Part shown: in pieces, positions 9,780 through 22,200 of the stretch
Layout of the letters: every line of letters starts with the position of its first letter
How positions within the stretch are numbered: position 1 is the first letter of the stretch
NCBI GenBank assembly: GCA_001586965.3
Contig: LUCW03002239.1
Location: 1 to 64,000, forward strand
DNA from: Sphaeroforma sirkka
Taxonomy: Eukaryota > Opisthokonta > Ichthyosporea > Ichthyophonida
Direction: 5' to 3'
Length of the DNA stretch: 64,000 nucleotides
Translations under genes and position numbers: made by a program
The notes under the pieces: generated by a model
Databases searched by the model: none
Seen by the model: the letters and a program-made list of their open reading frames with translations, nothing else
What the model was told of the DNA's origin: nothing

Positions 9780-11819
9780 TCAGTGCTTAACTTGGACGTC
9801 GGGTAAGTCCTTGCAATCCTCTTTGTGCCAACCGTTAGTACCCTTGCAAGTAGCACACTCTTTCATATAGTGTCCAAAATCTGGCTTGCCTGGTGCACAC
9901 TTAACAGGGTCGTCGTGTCTACCATTCCACTTGCCATTACGTTTTGTGAGGTTGTAACCACACTTCTTGCAAGGCGCTCTCACCTTTTATCACCTTTCGG
10001 TTCGGTAGAAGTAGAGCCAGTACCCCCCCCTCCAGTAGTAGTGCGAGGTTTCTTAGTACTACGCGCAGTATTAGTCTCTACTGCGTTTCGCTTAGTGGGC
10101 TGGGTGTAGCTCGTGGTACTAAGTACTCTAGTAGAGGAATTGGTATGCTTGTGTACTATCTTCTCAAAGACAGACCAAGGCATAGATCGCAAATCACCAT
10201 AGGCGATGATGTCATCATTGACTTTCTTAAAGAGGTTAGCTCCCAGAGTCTCCATCATCTGACAAATTAATAAATATTCGCCAGTATAGGTACGACCACC
10301 CATCCGAGTATTCATATGTGTCATATGAGCTAGAGCACCTCGAATAGTGGTATCGTTCGCAAAGAACTTGCGAGACTCTAGAAGTTCACGGTCACGTGCA
10401 TCTTCAAAAAAAGGTGTTAAGTATATTATCACGCAACTGGTGCCAGGGTAGGGCTTTCCAGTTGGGCTCATGACCTTCAAGATAGTTCGCCATTCACCTG
10501 GCTCACAGAAATGAATAAAGGCATTCATCATCTGCTTATCCCTAAGGCTGGCAGACTCCTTAAGTTGGTCGAAGGCCTTCAGTGTCTCCACTGTACTCTC
10601 ATTAGTAGAGAAATCGACCTCAGCCTGCGCGTTACCTAGCTGCTTTATAAAGCTTGGTTCTAAGTGTTCACGAGGCTCATGCTCAGTGCTACGGGCTGCT
10701 AGTGCCAAGATGGTGTCTATTTCCTTTCTCTTGTTATCGATTAGATAGCGAATGTTATCCGCTTTCCTATCGTCAAGGTCAGAGTCATTCAATAGACGGT
10801 CCTCAAGGACTTGCATACCAGAGCATAATAGCCTGAGACGAGTATGTCTGGTTCTCACTTCCTCATCCTCAGGATTAGAGCGGGAACTCTCTAACGAGGT
10901 ACTGGTGTAGCGATTGCCAAAATCGTGATTACCAGGGTTAGTTGGCAAATGAGGGTCGATATTACGAGGATGGTAAGCCTCATCGAGTTCCATACGATCA
11001 TATCCTCTGACAGGGTTAGGTTTGTCAAGAGGATGGTCGATGGTAGCATCAGAGCTATAGAGATTAAATTTTGAAATATTATCTCTCTCGCCAGTGGTAA
11101 CTGGCTTAGTGGTAAACATACTGGCTGGTAAACCAGTAGGTCTCGGGTTCGAAACTGGGCCCGAATTTTTTTTCTTCTTCGGTATAGGAAGAATATCAGC
11201 CAAGTGGGACACGATAGAGGGGTCCACAACTGCTGCTGCCGCTAGCTCCTTCAAGAGCGCTTCAGTGCGGTTCAATTGGCGTCGAGATTGAGAGGATCCA
11301 ACCACTCGTTGTCGAGTTATGGCGTCCTCAGCTTCGGCCCCAAGATTTGAGCTGAATGGAATGGCTTCTCCATCGATGGCGAAACCGAAATTTTCGGACA
11401 GGTCCAATACTTCCTTTTCACGCCGGATTTGTGCTGGAGTGTCCTTTAGATGTGGAGTTATAATGCCCCCGACATTTCGTATCCACGAATTTTCCAGCCT
11501 TTCGACATTTATCCCCAATATTTGACGGCACGTGGTCAGGGGGCAAGCTGGGGTCCTGAGCTTCACTCCTAGGTGATACACGGACGCTGGCGAGCCTTTC
11601 CGCGGTAGTAGATACCTCTTCTTCCAAGGCTTTAGGATCCGACGAGTCATCCTCAGAATAATCCTCTGTACCAACCTCAGAATTTGCTTCCCCAACAGTA
11701 TCCTCGGCAGGCTCAACTCCAGACAGGCTAGGTGTTTCCACAGGGACCTCAGGAACCTCGGCAGGCTTAGCAGGCTTAGAGCTAACGGCTCCCTTGCCTT
11801 TAGAAGTACCCTTAGCCAT
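9780..11819 (-). mobile_element. gag part of the Ty3-type fossil
   Basis: This is a long low-complexity region rich in Ser, Pro, Glu and Arg, followed by a helical, capsid-like stretch. At its end lies a cysteine/histidine-rich tail resembling zinc-binding nucleocapsid segments (CKKCGYN, then HYMKECATCKG and HKEDC). Gag normally packages the element RNA into particles. The likely first ATG is at 11819. It is treated as a fossil. Confidence 0.65.
11095..11173 (+). other. tRNA-Thr-like sequence with A box, B box and T8 run
   Basis: The A box TGGCTTAGTGG is at 11102-11112 and a near-consensus B box GGTTCGAAACT at 11146-11156. Their starts are 44 bases apart, exactly the spacing of tRNA positions 8 and 52. 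Between them a 5-bp stem (ACTGG/CCAGT) closes a loop containing CTGGTAAA, giving a GGT (Thr) anticodon. Eight T residues follow at 11166-11173, a Pol III terminator. The acceptor stem does not pair, so this is not a working tRNA; a tRNA-derived SINE or tRNA pseudogene inserted in the retroelement fossil is likely. Confidence 0.6.
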
Positions 11820-12190
11820 AGTATTTGCTGGATAGTAAATCGATGTCAGACAGTCTAGAAGCAGTACACTACTGTAACTACTATTTAACTGAAAAAAATA
11901 TGTAAACTTCGATGGAAATTACTAGGTTTCAAACTATATTAAACTAAAATACAATTTAGTCAGTTAGGATTTAGCAGTGGTAGCTTGTGTAAGAATGATC
12001 GGGACTGCCTCTTGTTAAGAGCCTAAATATCCTCGATCACACAGGGCGTACCTCTAGCTGTTCTTTATTGAATAATTTTCACTAGAAGTACTAAGTGTTC
12101 ATGACCACTTGCCTAATTTGTAAATAGACATAATAACGTAAGTCACGTTAATACATTAGCTGATATAAATAAAGTTCCATCTGAAGAAAA

Positions 12191-13161
12191 AGTAAAAAAA
12201 AAAAAAAAAAAGACTTATTGGATTTTGGAGATTGGCGGGAGGACCAAAATCTATAAGTAGTAGTTCGGAGATTATAAAATTTAGTTTATAATATCCTACA
12301 TCTACTAATGTCTCAAATAGGTCCAAGTAGATGAGTCATACCAAATACTCAGGCTATTGGAGCCATCAAAGTGAATTTAGAACACTTTGGAAATATTGGA
12401 AAAAAGAGCTTGTACTAAATTATTTAAAATACAAATAAAAACCAATGTATTATCTCAATTGATCTTGATATTTTAGACTGACCGGAGGCCGTATTTCTAC
12501 ACGGCGCCAAAAATCTTAATTGCTTTATCTGGGTATTTCAGTTTCTGGGCTTTAGTACAGACAGTCAAGACAGGCCTGGCAACTGGCAAGTGGCAGCTCT
12601 CCAGTCTCCTGTCAGATTTTTGCTGTGACATATATTTGACATATTCCTTCGACAGCTGACATATGTATTGTATTTAGAAACCTGATTGTGTGGATCGACA
12701 CCAATAACTTCTCTAAAAGATTAGCAAGATACTGTATAAACGATAATCAATATAGCTACTATACGTCAAAGGAAGTCTCCATAACAATAACCCTACACAT
12801 CTGGCCATAGGATTCTGACATCTTGAATATTATCAGAGCAGTGTAAAATTTCCTGTCGATTTGACGCCTTGCGCGACAATTTGCACCTCACGTAGCACGC
12901 AATCATTGAGCAGCATGTTCTATTCCGGAATTAATATGCTGAATGTCAGTCGCCCGTTGCGAACCTACGCGAACAAGCCTATTTCAAACATAAGGTATGA
13001 GATGATTGTATCACTTTTTTATGTCCAGATTCTATTATGTCCAGATTCTAAGTGTTGATCCGTGTCAAATCAGTTGAGCATGTATGACACTCCTTCCGCG
13101 ATCGAATACGTATTCTGCTTGTTTGACTGTTTCACCCACATTCTTGTTAGCATACATACAC

Positions 13162-13234
<73 letters not shown>

Positions 13235-13239
13235 ATTTA

Positions 13240-13277
<38 letters not shown>

Positions 13278-13488
13278 ATATGTATATATACTATGTATGT
13301 CTGTTTGTGCGTAATATGCGTGTGTATGTAGTATATATGATTTGTATTTGTGTGTGTAAATGTATGTATGTATGAGTGTGTGCATGTATATATATGTATG
13401 GAATTAATATGTATATACGCATGCATGATGAATATTTATGTATACATATATATATGTATGTATTGTATATATATATATGTTTTTGGGT

Positions 13489-13543
<55 letters not shown>

Positions 13544-14083
13544 GTATGACATTATATATAATAGCATAATAATATTATAATAATATATATATTGCATACA
13601 TGTGTTACATATGCATATGCGTACGTGCGTATGTGCAATGCATGTATGTATGGTATGTGCATATTGTTTTCTGTTTTACATGTTTTGCATGGCATGCATT
13701 TTGTTGCATTTTATGTATGTGTGCATGCATGTGTATGTACGTGCTGCCAATTCTGCATGTATGTGTAGATGTATGTGACGTACGATGCAAACCCCAGCCC
13801 TGGATGCATATATGCATGCATGCACGTACATCCAAACACAATAACACACACACATACATGCATGATATATAATAATATATAATATATATATAATAATACA
13901 TATTATTTATATATATTATATATAATAATAATATAATAATGCATGCATGCACATACATGCACAGCACACATGATAATAATAATAATATATAATATATTAT
14001 ATAATATATATATATATATATATATAATATGCATATATATATGCATACATACATGCATGCACATGCATACATGTAATATATAC

Positions 14084-14119
<36 letters not shown>

Positions 14120-14125
14120 GCTATA

Positions 14126-14177
<52 letters not shown>

Positions 14178-14527
14178 TGCATATTTATAATATATATATA
14201 TATATATGTATATGTATGTATGTTAATATGTATAGATATTTATATAGTTTTCTACGTGTTGATAGATGTTTCGTACTTGTGTTTTTGTCTCCGCGGACAG
14301 GACATACATTTGATTATCAATGGCGGAAAGATATACTGCCCTGATGAAGCTTGGAGATTACCTGTTTTTTTATGTTACGTGTGGATGTGTGTTTCTGCAT
14401 TGTTTCCTATGTGTACTCTAATCCCTTTCTACATACGGAACAGTATTATACACTGTGCCCCTGTTTCATTGGTGCAATTTTCAGTGTAACTTTCTCATTT
14501 CTTTGTCACAATTTTATTCTTCACTAG
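12191..14527. other. Spacer with long AT microsatellites
   Basis: No gene is recognised. The part up to 13150 is unique sequence. From 13166 to about 14215 it is mainly (TA)n, with pure runs near 13166-13220, 13493-13540 and 14140-14170, mixed with TGTATG and GCATGCA tracts. Reading frames here are only repeats of Tyr-Ile or His-Thr codons. An upstream first exon of the next gene may lie near 14.25-14.45 kb but I cannot place it. Confidence 0.6.
13166..14215. repeat. (TA)n / (TATG)n microsatellite tract
   Basis: Near-continuous alternating TA with interspersed TATG, GCATGCA and ACACAT units. It can extrude as a cruciform, and its length is likely variable. Confidence 0.9.
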
Positions 14528-17500
14528 GTGTCAGATTGAAAAGCGTTTTTATAAACCGAAGCGAAATAAAGTTAAATTCATCAAATCAATTCCGAGACCA
14601 GAAAGCGATGTGCCGAAAGAATTTAAAATGCGATCGGTAGGTCGTATGTGGTTTTATCTCGTCTTTGCCCAATGATAATAATGACCTTCTTTTGGATGGT
14701 GAACCTGGTATATCTGTTATGTATTGCAGTAGTCATCGTATTGACTGTTTTCTAGTAGTCGTTATATTTGCTGTTTTCTAGTAGTCGTCATATTGGCTGT
14801 TTCCTTTCGCATGCGATCCATCTCCTCAGTTCTTTTCTCATTGTATTCTCAGGCGGAAGGTGAAGTGCTTTTATACTCTACCGAGCGACCGAAGATATTC
14901 CGTGGACTGTCTGTGGTCCTCGTCAGCACTGGGTTCTTCTGGTATGTACTTATGCTCCGATTTCAGGGGTTTAAAAATAGCAAACAATCGAAATGGCATT
15001 GCATTTAGAGCATATCTTAAAGTACAAGAGGGCAAATAGAATACATCGTGTGGTCTTACATCAAGTATGTGTTCTTTGTAGCTTTTGGATGTGTTTTGTT
15101 TGTAGCTTTCGACTATGTGATCCGAATACTATGCAGTTGTTTGTCTACATTACTGCTTGTATCTGCCTTCTGCCTGCTGCTTGCGTATCCCTTTGTTGTT
15201 TTGTGTACAAATCGTCGGCATGGCATTTGGTGTGTTTTAGGCGTATCCCTTTGTTGTTTTGTGTACATTCTTTTTATTCAAATTGTCGACTGTGTACAAA
15301 TCGTCGGCATGGCATTTGGTGTGTTTTAGGCGTATCCCTTTGTTATTTTGCGTACATTCTTTTTATTCAAATTGTCGACTGTGTACAAATCGTCGGCATG
15401 GCATTTGGTGTGTCGTGATTGTTGCGAGAAGTCAGCCTTCGCACTGTTTATTGTATACGCTGTGAGTGTGACATTAGAGTTTAAATGTATTCGATACGTT
15501 TACAATGTCCGAGCTTAATTGCAATCCATATGTTTACAATGTTTGAATTTAATTGGAATCAATATGTTTACGATGTTCTGGTCGTTTCGTTGTACGCTTC
15601 GTGACGTCATAGTGCACATCCATCGGTTGTATATTGATGTGCTTTGTGTCTTGCGTGAATCTAAGCGGGTTTTTAATTCTGCACATCGCATGCGTATTCA
15701 GTGCATTTCGGATGTAAGTGCATATAGTCAATCCATAAGTAATTCGTTGAATTTGGCTACCCGTGGTTCCCTTGTTGGAGATGAGCGTTCGTATTTCTAT
15801 TATGTTTTTGTATGAGGATCCTCCATGAGTTGGCACATATGTGTTGTCGTTATAGTAGAGAGTTGCTGTTTTAATGTTTTAGTGTTTTACTGAATTGGAG
15901 TGCTGGTCGCGTTCATCTACATAATCAATTTTCGGTGACGATGCGCTTGTTCGATTATAGATTGGGGAATTATTATATGTGGCTTGTGTGCACTTTCCTG
16001 CCCATTTGTAATGGATATTGTTTGCGATGAATGTGCTACTTTTGTGATGCGAACAGTTTCAAGTTCCATTTAGGTGCATCTGTACGCTTTCTTTTCTCAT
16101 CGCTGTATCATTGTTCGTAATTCCATCATGCAAATGAACTAAAAATAGAAATCATCGGTTTCGCCCCCTCCTTTTTTTGTGTCACTGGTTTGTCCTTTCA
16201 CTCTCTACAAATGTATCTTATAATACACCACCATTCCATTGCTTTATAAATGTGTCTTATAATAGACCACCATTCCATCATGCTACAAAAGAGACCTTAT
16301 CATAAGTCCTCTTCCGTTAAGGCATCCTAGCCCTTTGGTCGGCATGTGTTGCGTCGTATTGCTACCGATTCCCATACATTGACCTCATTCTATGCATCCA
16401 CGTATTGCGTTGCATAGCTCGTACCTGACCTACCTATCATTGGATCTGAGAGAGAATGATAACACAAACGTCATGTGGTATCTCTACGACTGGCGGCACA
16501 AACTGTTCGGGGGCGAAACCAAATACGACGACATTGAGGACCAGGTGCCATTGACGAATCCACTGCATGTGGAGGTATGTGTGCGTTAAAACACGTACAC
16601 ACGTACATTTGAATATCTGTATAGGCGGTACATCTGGTTTTCCGATTGATCCAATATATCAAAAACAACAGAAAATATGATCGTCAGGAACTATATATTC
16701 AGCGTTTATATATTCAGGTAACCTTAGCAGATGGAACGGATAAGCTGTCTGTCGTTCGGATGGCTGCGTCAGTTGCTTTGTGGTTAGTCTAGCACACGTA
16801 CGTTCATTGGATAGCAGACAGGGTCACAGCTAGTTGAACGCATTGACGTAGGCGGATAATTGCGACTTTTTATACAAAGCGCTCCAAAGTGTGACTATCT
16901 GTGGGCACCGAGAGTTGTTATTTGCAAAAAAAGAAAATCAATGCGAAGTATTTGTCACAGGTCGTACCCGTATATAAGTCAGGCAAGCTTGAAACCGTAC
17001 ACTCGCATTACAAATCTGAGACCGATGTCACAAAAGGAACAACCGTACTATCAGGGAGAAAATCTCGAAAGTACGCGACTTCACGTGAGTATGTAAGAAT
17101 TAGTATACCTTCGGTAGTAACAATATAATTGGAAATGTACATCTCAAGCGAATGTGTGCCAACGAATTCGCACTTAAGTATATATGCAGCTTCACATGTA
17201 CACGTTTTGAATTCACCTGCTACGTTTGCTAAGTTCGATCTCCCACGCACGCACAACCGCACATATGAAAATTTGGCACTGTAACGCATTTTGTTTCCTG
17301 AATTTTCGTTCATTTTTTTTAGATGGAAACTGCAAGTATTGAGGCGGCGCAAAGTGAAACGGACCATAAGCAGATTGAATCAGACACCAAAGAGCCTAGT
17401 ACAGCCAATATTGAGTATGTGTCAATTGTCATCATCGTTTTAACCATGGTTCTATATGTTTTTAGGGTTTGGGGTTTAGCGGCAGATGTCATTCCACTGA

Positions 17501-19224
17501 TTTGGTGAAAACATGATGAGTGTATCGTTTCCCATCTAGGGCATATCCAGTGCACAGTTCATTCGACCGATCTGCGAGGCAATATGGGGCATAAAATTAG
17601 GCACTTCGTTTGTACTGATCTGATATCTTGACTATCTGCAACTATGGTATACCCTTCACAGTGCTGATGCAGAAGAAGAGCCGAATGCAGTGGACACACT
17701 TAGCACGCAGGATTTGAAAGAGTTAGTGGCATTAGACCAGGCCATGAGGAATGAATCGGGAGAGTTAATACCCTATTGGGTATGGTCTCATTTCCGAATT
17801 GAATTTCGCTTTTCAGTTGCATAGTGTGCCAATTGCTGATCGTGGCTGATCTTTTCGCACATCCCTACGATGTATATGCGGCCGTTCACGGCTGTCCCTT
17901 CTGCTTAGTAATGTTAAAAATGGTTTCATATGCGTGTACGTATGGTATCTAAGGTTGAGTTTATATTACGTGTCGGTTCAATCTTGGCCAGCCATACTCT
18001 GTATATCACAGCAGGCAGTTGTGGTCGTGATGCGCCCAAGAACAGTTCGAACTCAGCTGGAATTAGGACATACTTGAAACTCTACTGTACATTTTTACTA
18101 TTGGGCAGCAAATGATGATGCACTTTTTCTCATAACTTCCCGTGTTATTTTGTATGTGCGGGTTGAGCTTACATGAAGTATACTAGGACTACAATAATTT
18201 TATACGCTTTACAGACCGATTAATTTTTACACATTCATTCTGAAAATTATATTCATCAATACATACATATATTTAATATGCACCTGCAGATGAATATAAT
18301 TGTTGTTCTATCAGACACGTATCAATGCAGTTGTTTATATGTACATGTATGTATGCATTGCACCTTATTCTACGTCTCAGTCATCCCACTATTGTGTTAT
18401 ACTGATTAATCCAGTGTGTATGATTTCTCGTCTGTTCCTATGTATTCGAATCTATTCCACGAACTATTCTTGCTATCTTGGAGATTTCTTTTTTCCTGGA
18501 TCTGCATATTTTGAAGCGTATGGCTCGTCCTAATACTCAGATAATTTCTACCTTACCTTCACAGCAACGTGCGATGATTGCGTCGTTCTTTGTGGGTGTG
18601 CAGGTCATCGTCACAGGACTGGCAGTCGTGGTATGTGGTCGTTGCGTGTGGCTTTGATATCAGTGCTCTGTACAATTCAGATGTCTGATCTCAGGTGTTT
18701 CATATATCCTAGCTTGAATTTACTGAGGCGAAGAACTCGTTTAAAAGAATTGAAGAGTTGTATTTCTTTACACCAGCTGCGATTATGGCCTGCAAGGGAT
18801 AACTGCTCGGTCTATTGCATTTGGTGCTTTCTATTGCTATCGCGCTGAGTTTGGTTGTTTTCTGCGTCGCAGTATGCACTGAGAGGATGGAGTTGTATAT
18901 ATGCTGTGTCGATAAGGCAAGTTCTAAGTCATAGTCTCCTTGTACTTCCACATTCATCCGCAGATTCCAAAGCGTACAGTGGCGTCGCTGACCTTAGCAA
19001 AGGGCGGAGCGGAAGTGATGGTGGAGAGATTCTCAGTTTTAGGTGGCAATACGGTGATCACGGCGCCTGTAAGTAAAGTCCAGGCACTCAGAGCCAGAAC
19101 GGAGCGGCAGGGTGCTGGCCAGTACATGCCCGTTCGTATAGAAACCAGCTATATCAACTACCTGGTAGATATGGGTGGCAACGTGTACAATAGGGGGCTC
19201 TTCAATCAACTGCTCAAGATGTAG
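14528..19224 (+). CDS. TMEM223: TMEM223-like mitochondrial membrane protein (seven exons)
   Basis: TMEM223 is an inner-mitochondrial-membrane protein linked to cytochrome c oxidase assembly. Exons: 14528-14636 (less sure), 14853-14941, 16418-16574, 17323-17414, 17662-17779, 18565-18630, 18964-19224; all junction phases agree, giving about 296 codons with the stop, and an initiating exon is not found. Family features are a basic N-terminal stretch (RFYKPKRNKVKF), EVLLYSTERPKIFRGL followed by a first membrane segment, a second segment (MIASFFVGVQVIVTGLAVV), IPKRTVASLTL and the end motif NVYNRGLFNQLL, matching human SLRSVRSVVL and FPNTKLFDN. Human TMEM223 is about 200 residues; the excess is an acidic linker from exons 4 and 5. 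Intron 2 has an 89-bp repeat. Confidence 0.72.
15182..15420 (+). repeat. 89-bp tandem repeat in TMEM223 intron
   Basis: The unit starts GCGTATCCCTTTGTTGTTTT and ends TTTGGTGTGTTTTAG. There are two full copies and one copy with an internal 31-bp deletion. Copies are nearly identical, so the duplication is recent. Confidence 0.85.
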
Positions 19225-22200
19225 ACGCGACAGGAAAATCAGACTCGGGCTCCATTAAAATAGAAGCAAGAATACTTTCCATCATCAGCAGCAGTATTTG
19301 TTAGTAAATTTCTTAGGAGTTGTTACTATTATTAGTGACGAGTATAGATCCGCATGCAGAAGAAATGAACAATAATTACAATAATTTTAATTGAGAAAGC
19401 ATGGTGTTATTGATCAACTGCGTGTGATAATAAGAGCAATAGATCGAAACGGTATTTCGTCGAAAAATCCGGAGACCTCAATTTATATATGAAGTAAACC
19501 TTGTTTTGCATAAATGTACCATGAACAATTTGTCGAAGCCAATGTACAAGTAGGCCAAAGTCACGAGCTGTTTTGGAAATAAGATGACGATTACCGAATA
19601 AAGTTTCCAATCGCTATGATATCTTCTCAGCTAGTATTTGGCGCTCCATCGCAATTGTCATACGTACACAAGTTCACAAATATGTTAAATGTTCTGCATT
19701 TATCGATCAGACCTTTTTTTTTAGGGGTCAAGGGTTTACCCTAAAACAAATAAAAAAATAAAAACAAAGTACATCGACAGCAAAAATTTGACTATGATGT
19801 TTAAAAAGTCTCCGTAATGCTCTTGTTGTCTAGATAGGTTTTGCAAGGGTGGAATGTCGGCATTTGTTCCGCACTGGTGGTATCTTCGTTTAATTTTGAT
19901 CATTCCTATGATATATCATACTAGTGTTGATTTTAGATACACATGTCAACCTCAAGCGAAGGCTGACTATATTTAGGAACCAGAAATCAGGCATATGCAT
20001 ACGATTTAATTGCAACAGCATGATTTTCGTGTGGTTTCTACGTGTGCTTGTGGCGTACTTGCATATATTCTTAGCATATAAGAAACCTATATTACTTCAT
20101 GGGTACATGTCATGGATATAGCATATAGGTGTAGAGGTAAGGGCATGGGTGTAAATATTTAAATTTGTGTGTCAGACATAATATTTTACTGGACAACAGT
20201 TTGGCTTAAATTTGTTTACAACTACTGATAACAACTTCCTCACTGTATTCACATATAATACTATACAATACAGCATCAAGCAACTTTAGGATTTAGTTTT
20301 TCGTGTTTGGGCAGTTTTTAAAATCGATGCGATCATTTTGCATATTAAATTTATACACGGGCATACGTACCAATGCGTTACCGATATATAATCTTTTGTT
20401 TCCCACAATGTTACATTCAGCTGACAAAACTATATTTTCATTTTCACTCAGTGTCAACAAATATTTCCGTGTTTGAAGATGATCGACCCTGGACCTCACG
20501 TATGTCTCACTTGCCGTCGCGTGGAAATTTCCACTAGTCACCATACATAAGGTCGTACACATTAAGGACAAGTTGGCTTCTCTATCGTGTATTAGTTAAT
20601 ACTGACGCAACGTTAACACGACGATGACCGCCATGAGTTTGTGGCCAGAGACAATGTAGTATGTTCAGTTGCCGTATCTTTGGTCGCAATGGAGACATAT
20701 CCCTTCAATCGCATCTAAGACAATCAAAAACTTGATCTGTATTTTAATAGCCTGTATAAGGTCAAACTCGGCGACAAGTTTTGTTTCGCATACCTTCCCG
20801 ACCTTGAGGGATAATTCTTCGTTACAGCAGAAACTCGCTGAATGGTAGCAACGAAGTGTCTCCGTTCACTGATCTATCATCGATCGTGTCCTCTTTTTTG
20901 TAAAGGCAAACCTTAACTTCAAACATGCGCTGAATTGAATAATTCAAGTGACCATGTTTTTATGTACTGAAAGCATCGAAACAATCTGACTGAAAGAACA
21001 TAATTCTTTAAATATAAGCGATGTGCCAATGACACTGGTTTAATACCCGGTTTCACGAAATTATGCAATGTTTCAGTGTGCGTCCAGGGCAGCGTGCAAA
21101 TCCTGCCCTCATTGACAACGTGTGTTGGATAGGTGATAACACTGACACAGCTTTTACTATGCCATACCATACTTTATTATAATAGAGATTTCAGAATCTA
21201 ATATAGTCCTTTCTTAAGCTCTTCCTTGAACCCTTTCTTTAGCTTTGCCCATGCAAAAACGCTTGAAGCCCTTCCGTGGAGAAAATCACGTTGTGAAGTT
21301 TCTCTACGAGTGCTGAACTGGGCGAACCTTTGTAACTTCTTACTGTGTAAATAAAATACGAACGTACTGTACATTACGCAGACAGCGTAGTCGTCTCAGC
21401 CTCATAGTCAAGTTGAAGAATTAGTGCACGAATTACACGTTCGACTAGACCATTTCCATGAGCCCCGTGCATCGACGAAACACTTCTCGCAAAGAACCAA
21501 AACGAGCAAAGCTTCCTGAGTAAAGGGTCAAAAGATTTTATGCAACTCTAGTATCACTACACCCCACTTAAGCAACTGATCTCGCTCAGACGTTATGTCA
21601 CTTGCTCTGTCTATTTTTAGCCCAGTGGCAGTATGTAGAAAACTCTGAATGTGAGCAGGTAAAAAGAAATATGTTGGTTTTGTGTATACTGAGCGCTGTC
21701 TCCGGTAACTTCGCGAGTTCAATATTTAAGTTATCTATTTTACACTCGAAGCAAGGGAAGAAGGGTTGAACAAGTTCTGTGCAACGTTTTTCATACCCCA
21801 CTTTAGCAACTGATATTGCATGGTCGCCATGCCACTTACTTTGTTCTTAGCACATCACTCGTGCGTAGAAAACACTTAAAATATTATGTCTGTGTCGAGA
21901 ATTCTACTATTTCAATATTTGAGATATGTATTACCTGGTAACGAAGGAAACTAATGAAGTTAATCCATAGATTTGTTATAAGACTACACCATGCTAATTA
22001 TACAAATCACAATCGAGATGTACTATTGCTCGCATCTACTACTGCGAGCTTTGCCATCCAACAAACTAACTGACCAGTGATTCAAAACATCTCCCACGAT
22101 TTGTGATAGTTGTGTTTGTAGAATGTAGCTTTATTCCCCACAAGTTTCTGCCGAGCCACGCATACAGTTATATTCGAATCATAGGACGGTTACTCCAGTG

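Larger units (their letters stand above)
7349..12190 (-). mobile_element. Ty3-type LTR retroelement fossil (gag-pol)
   Basis: This is an old element on the minus strand. Gag lies at about 9.8-11.8 kb (right) and pol at about 7.4-9.7 kb (left). The element is broken, with a few breaks, and no long terminal repeats were recognised. Its left limit is the junction with telomere-like repeats. Its right limit is uncertain; an AATAAA and an A-rich tract near 12.06-12.21 kb (plus strand) may mark a leader or LTR remnant. Family assignment rests on the Ty3-like reverse transcriptase and RNase H. A tRNA-like sequence lies within the gag part. Confidence 0.8.

Noticed and set aside
13062-14344. Several long frames of Tyr-Ile, His-Thr and Cys-Val codons on both strands
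   Set aside because: They are translations of TA, TATG and CA microsatellites; no homology, no splice logic.
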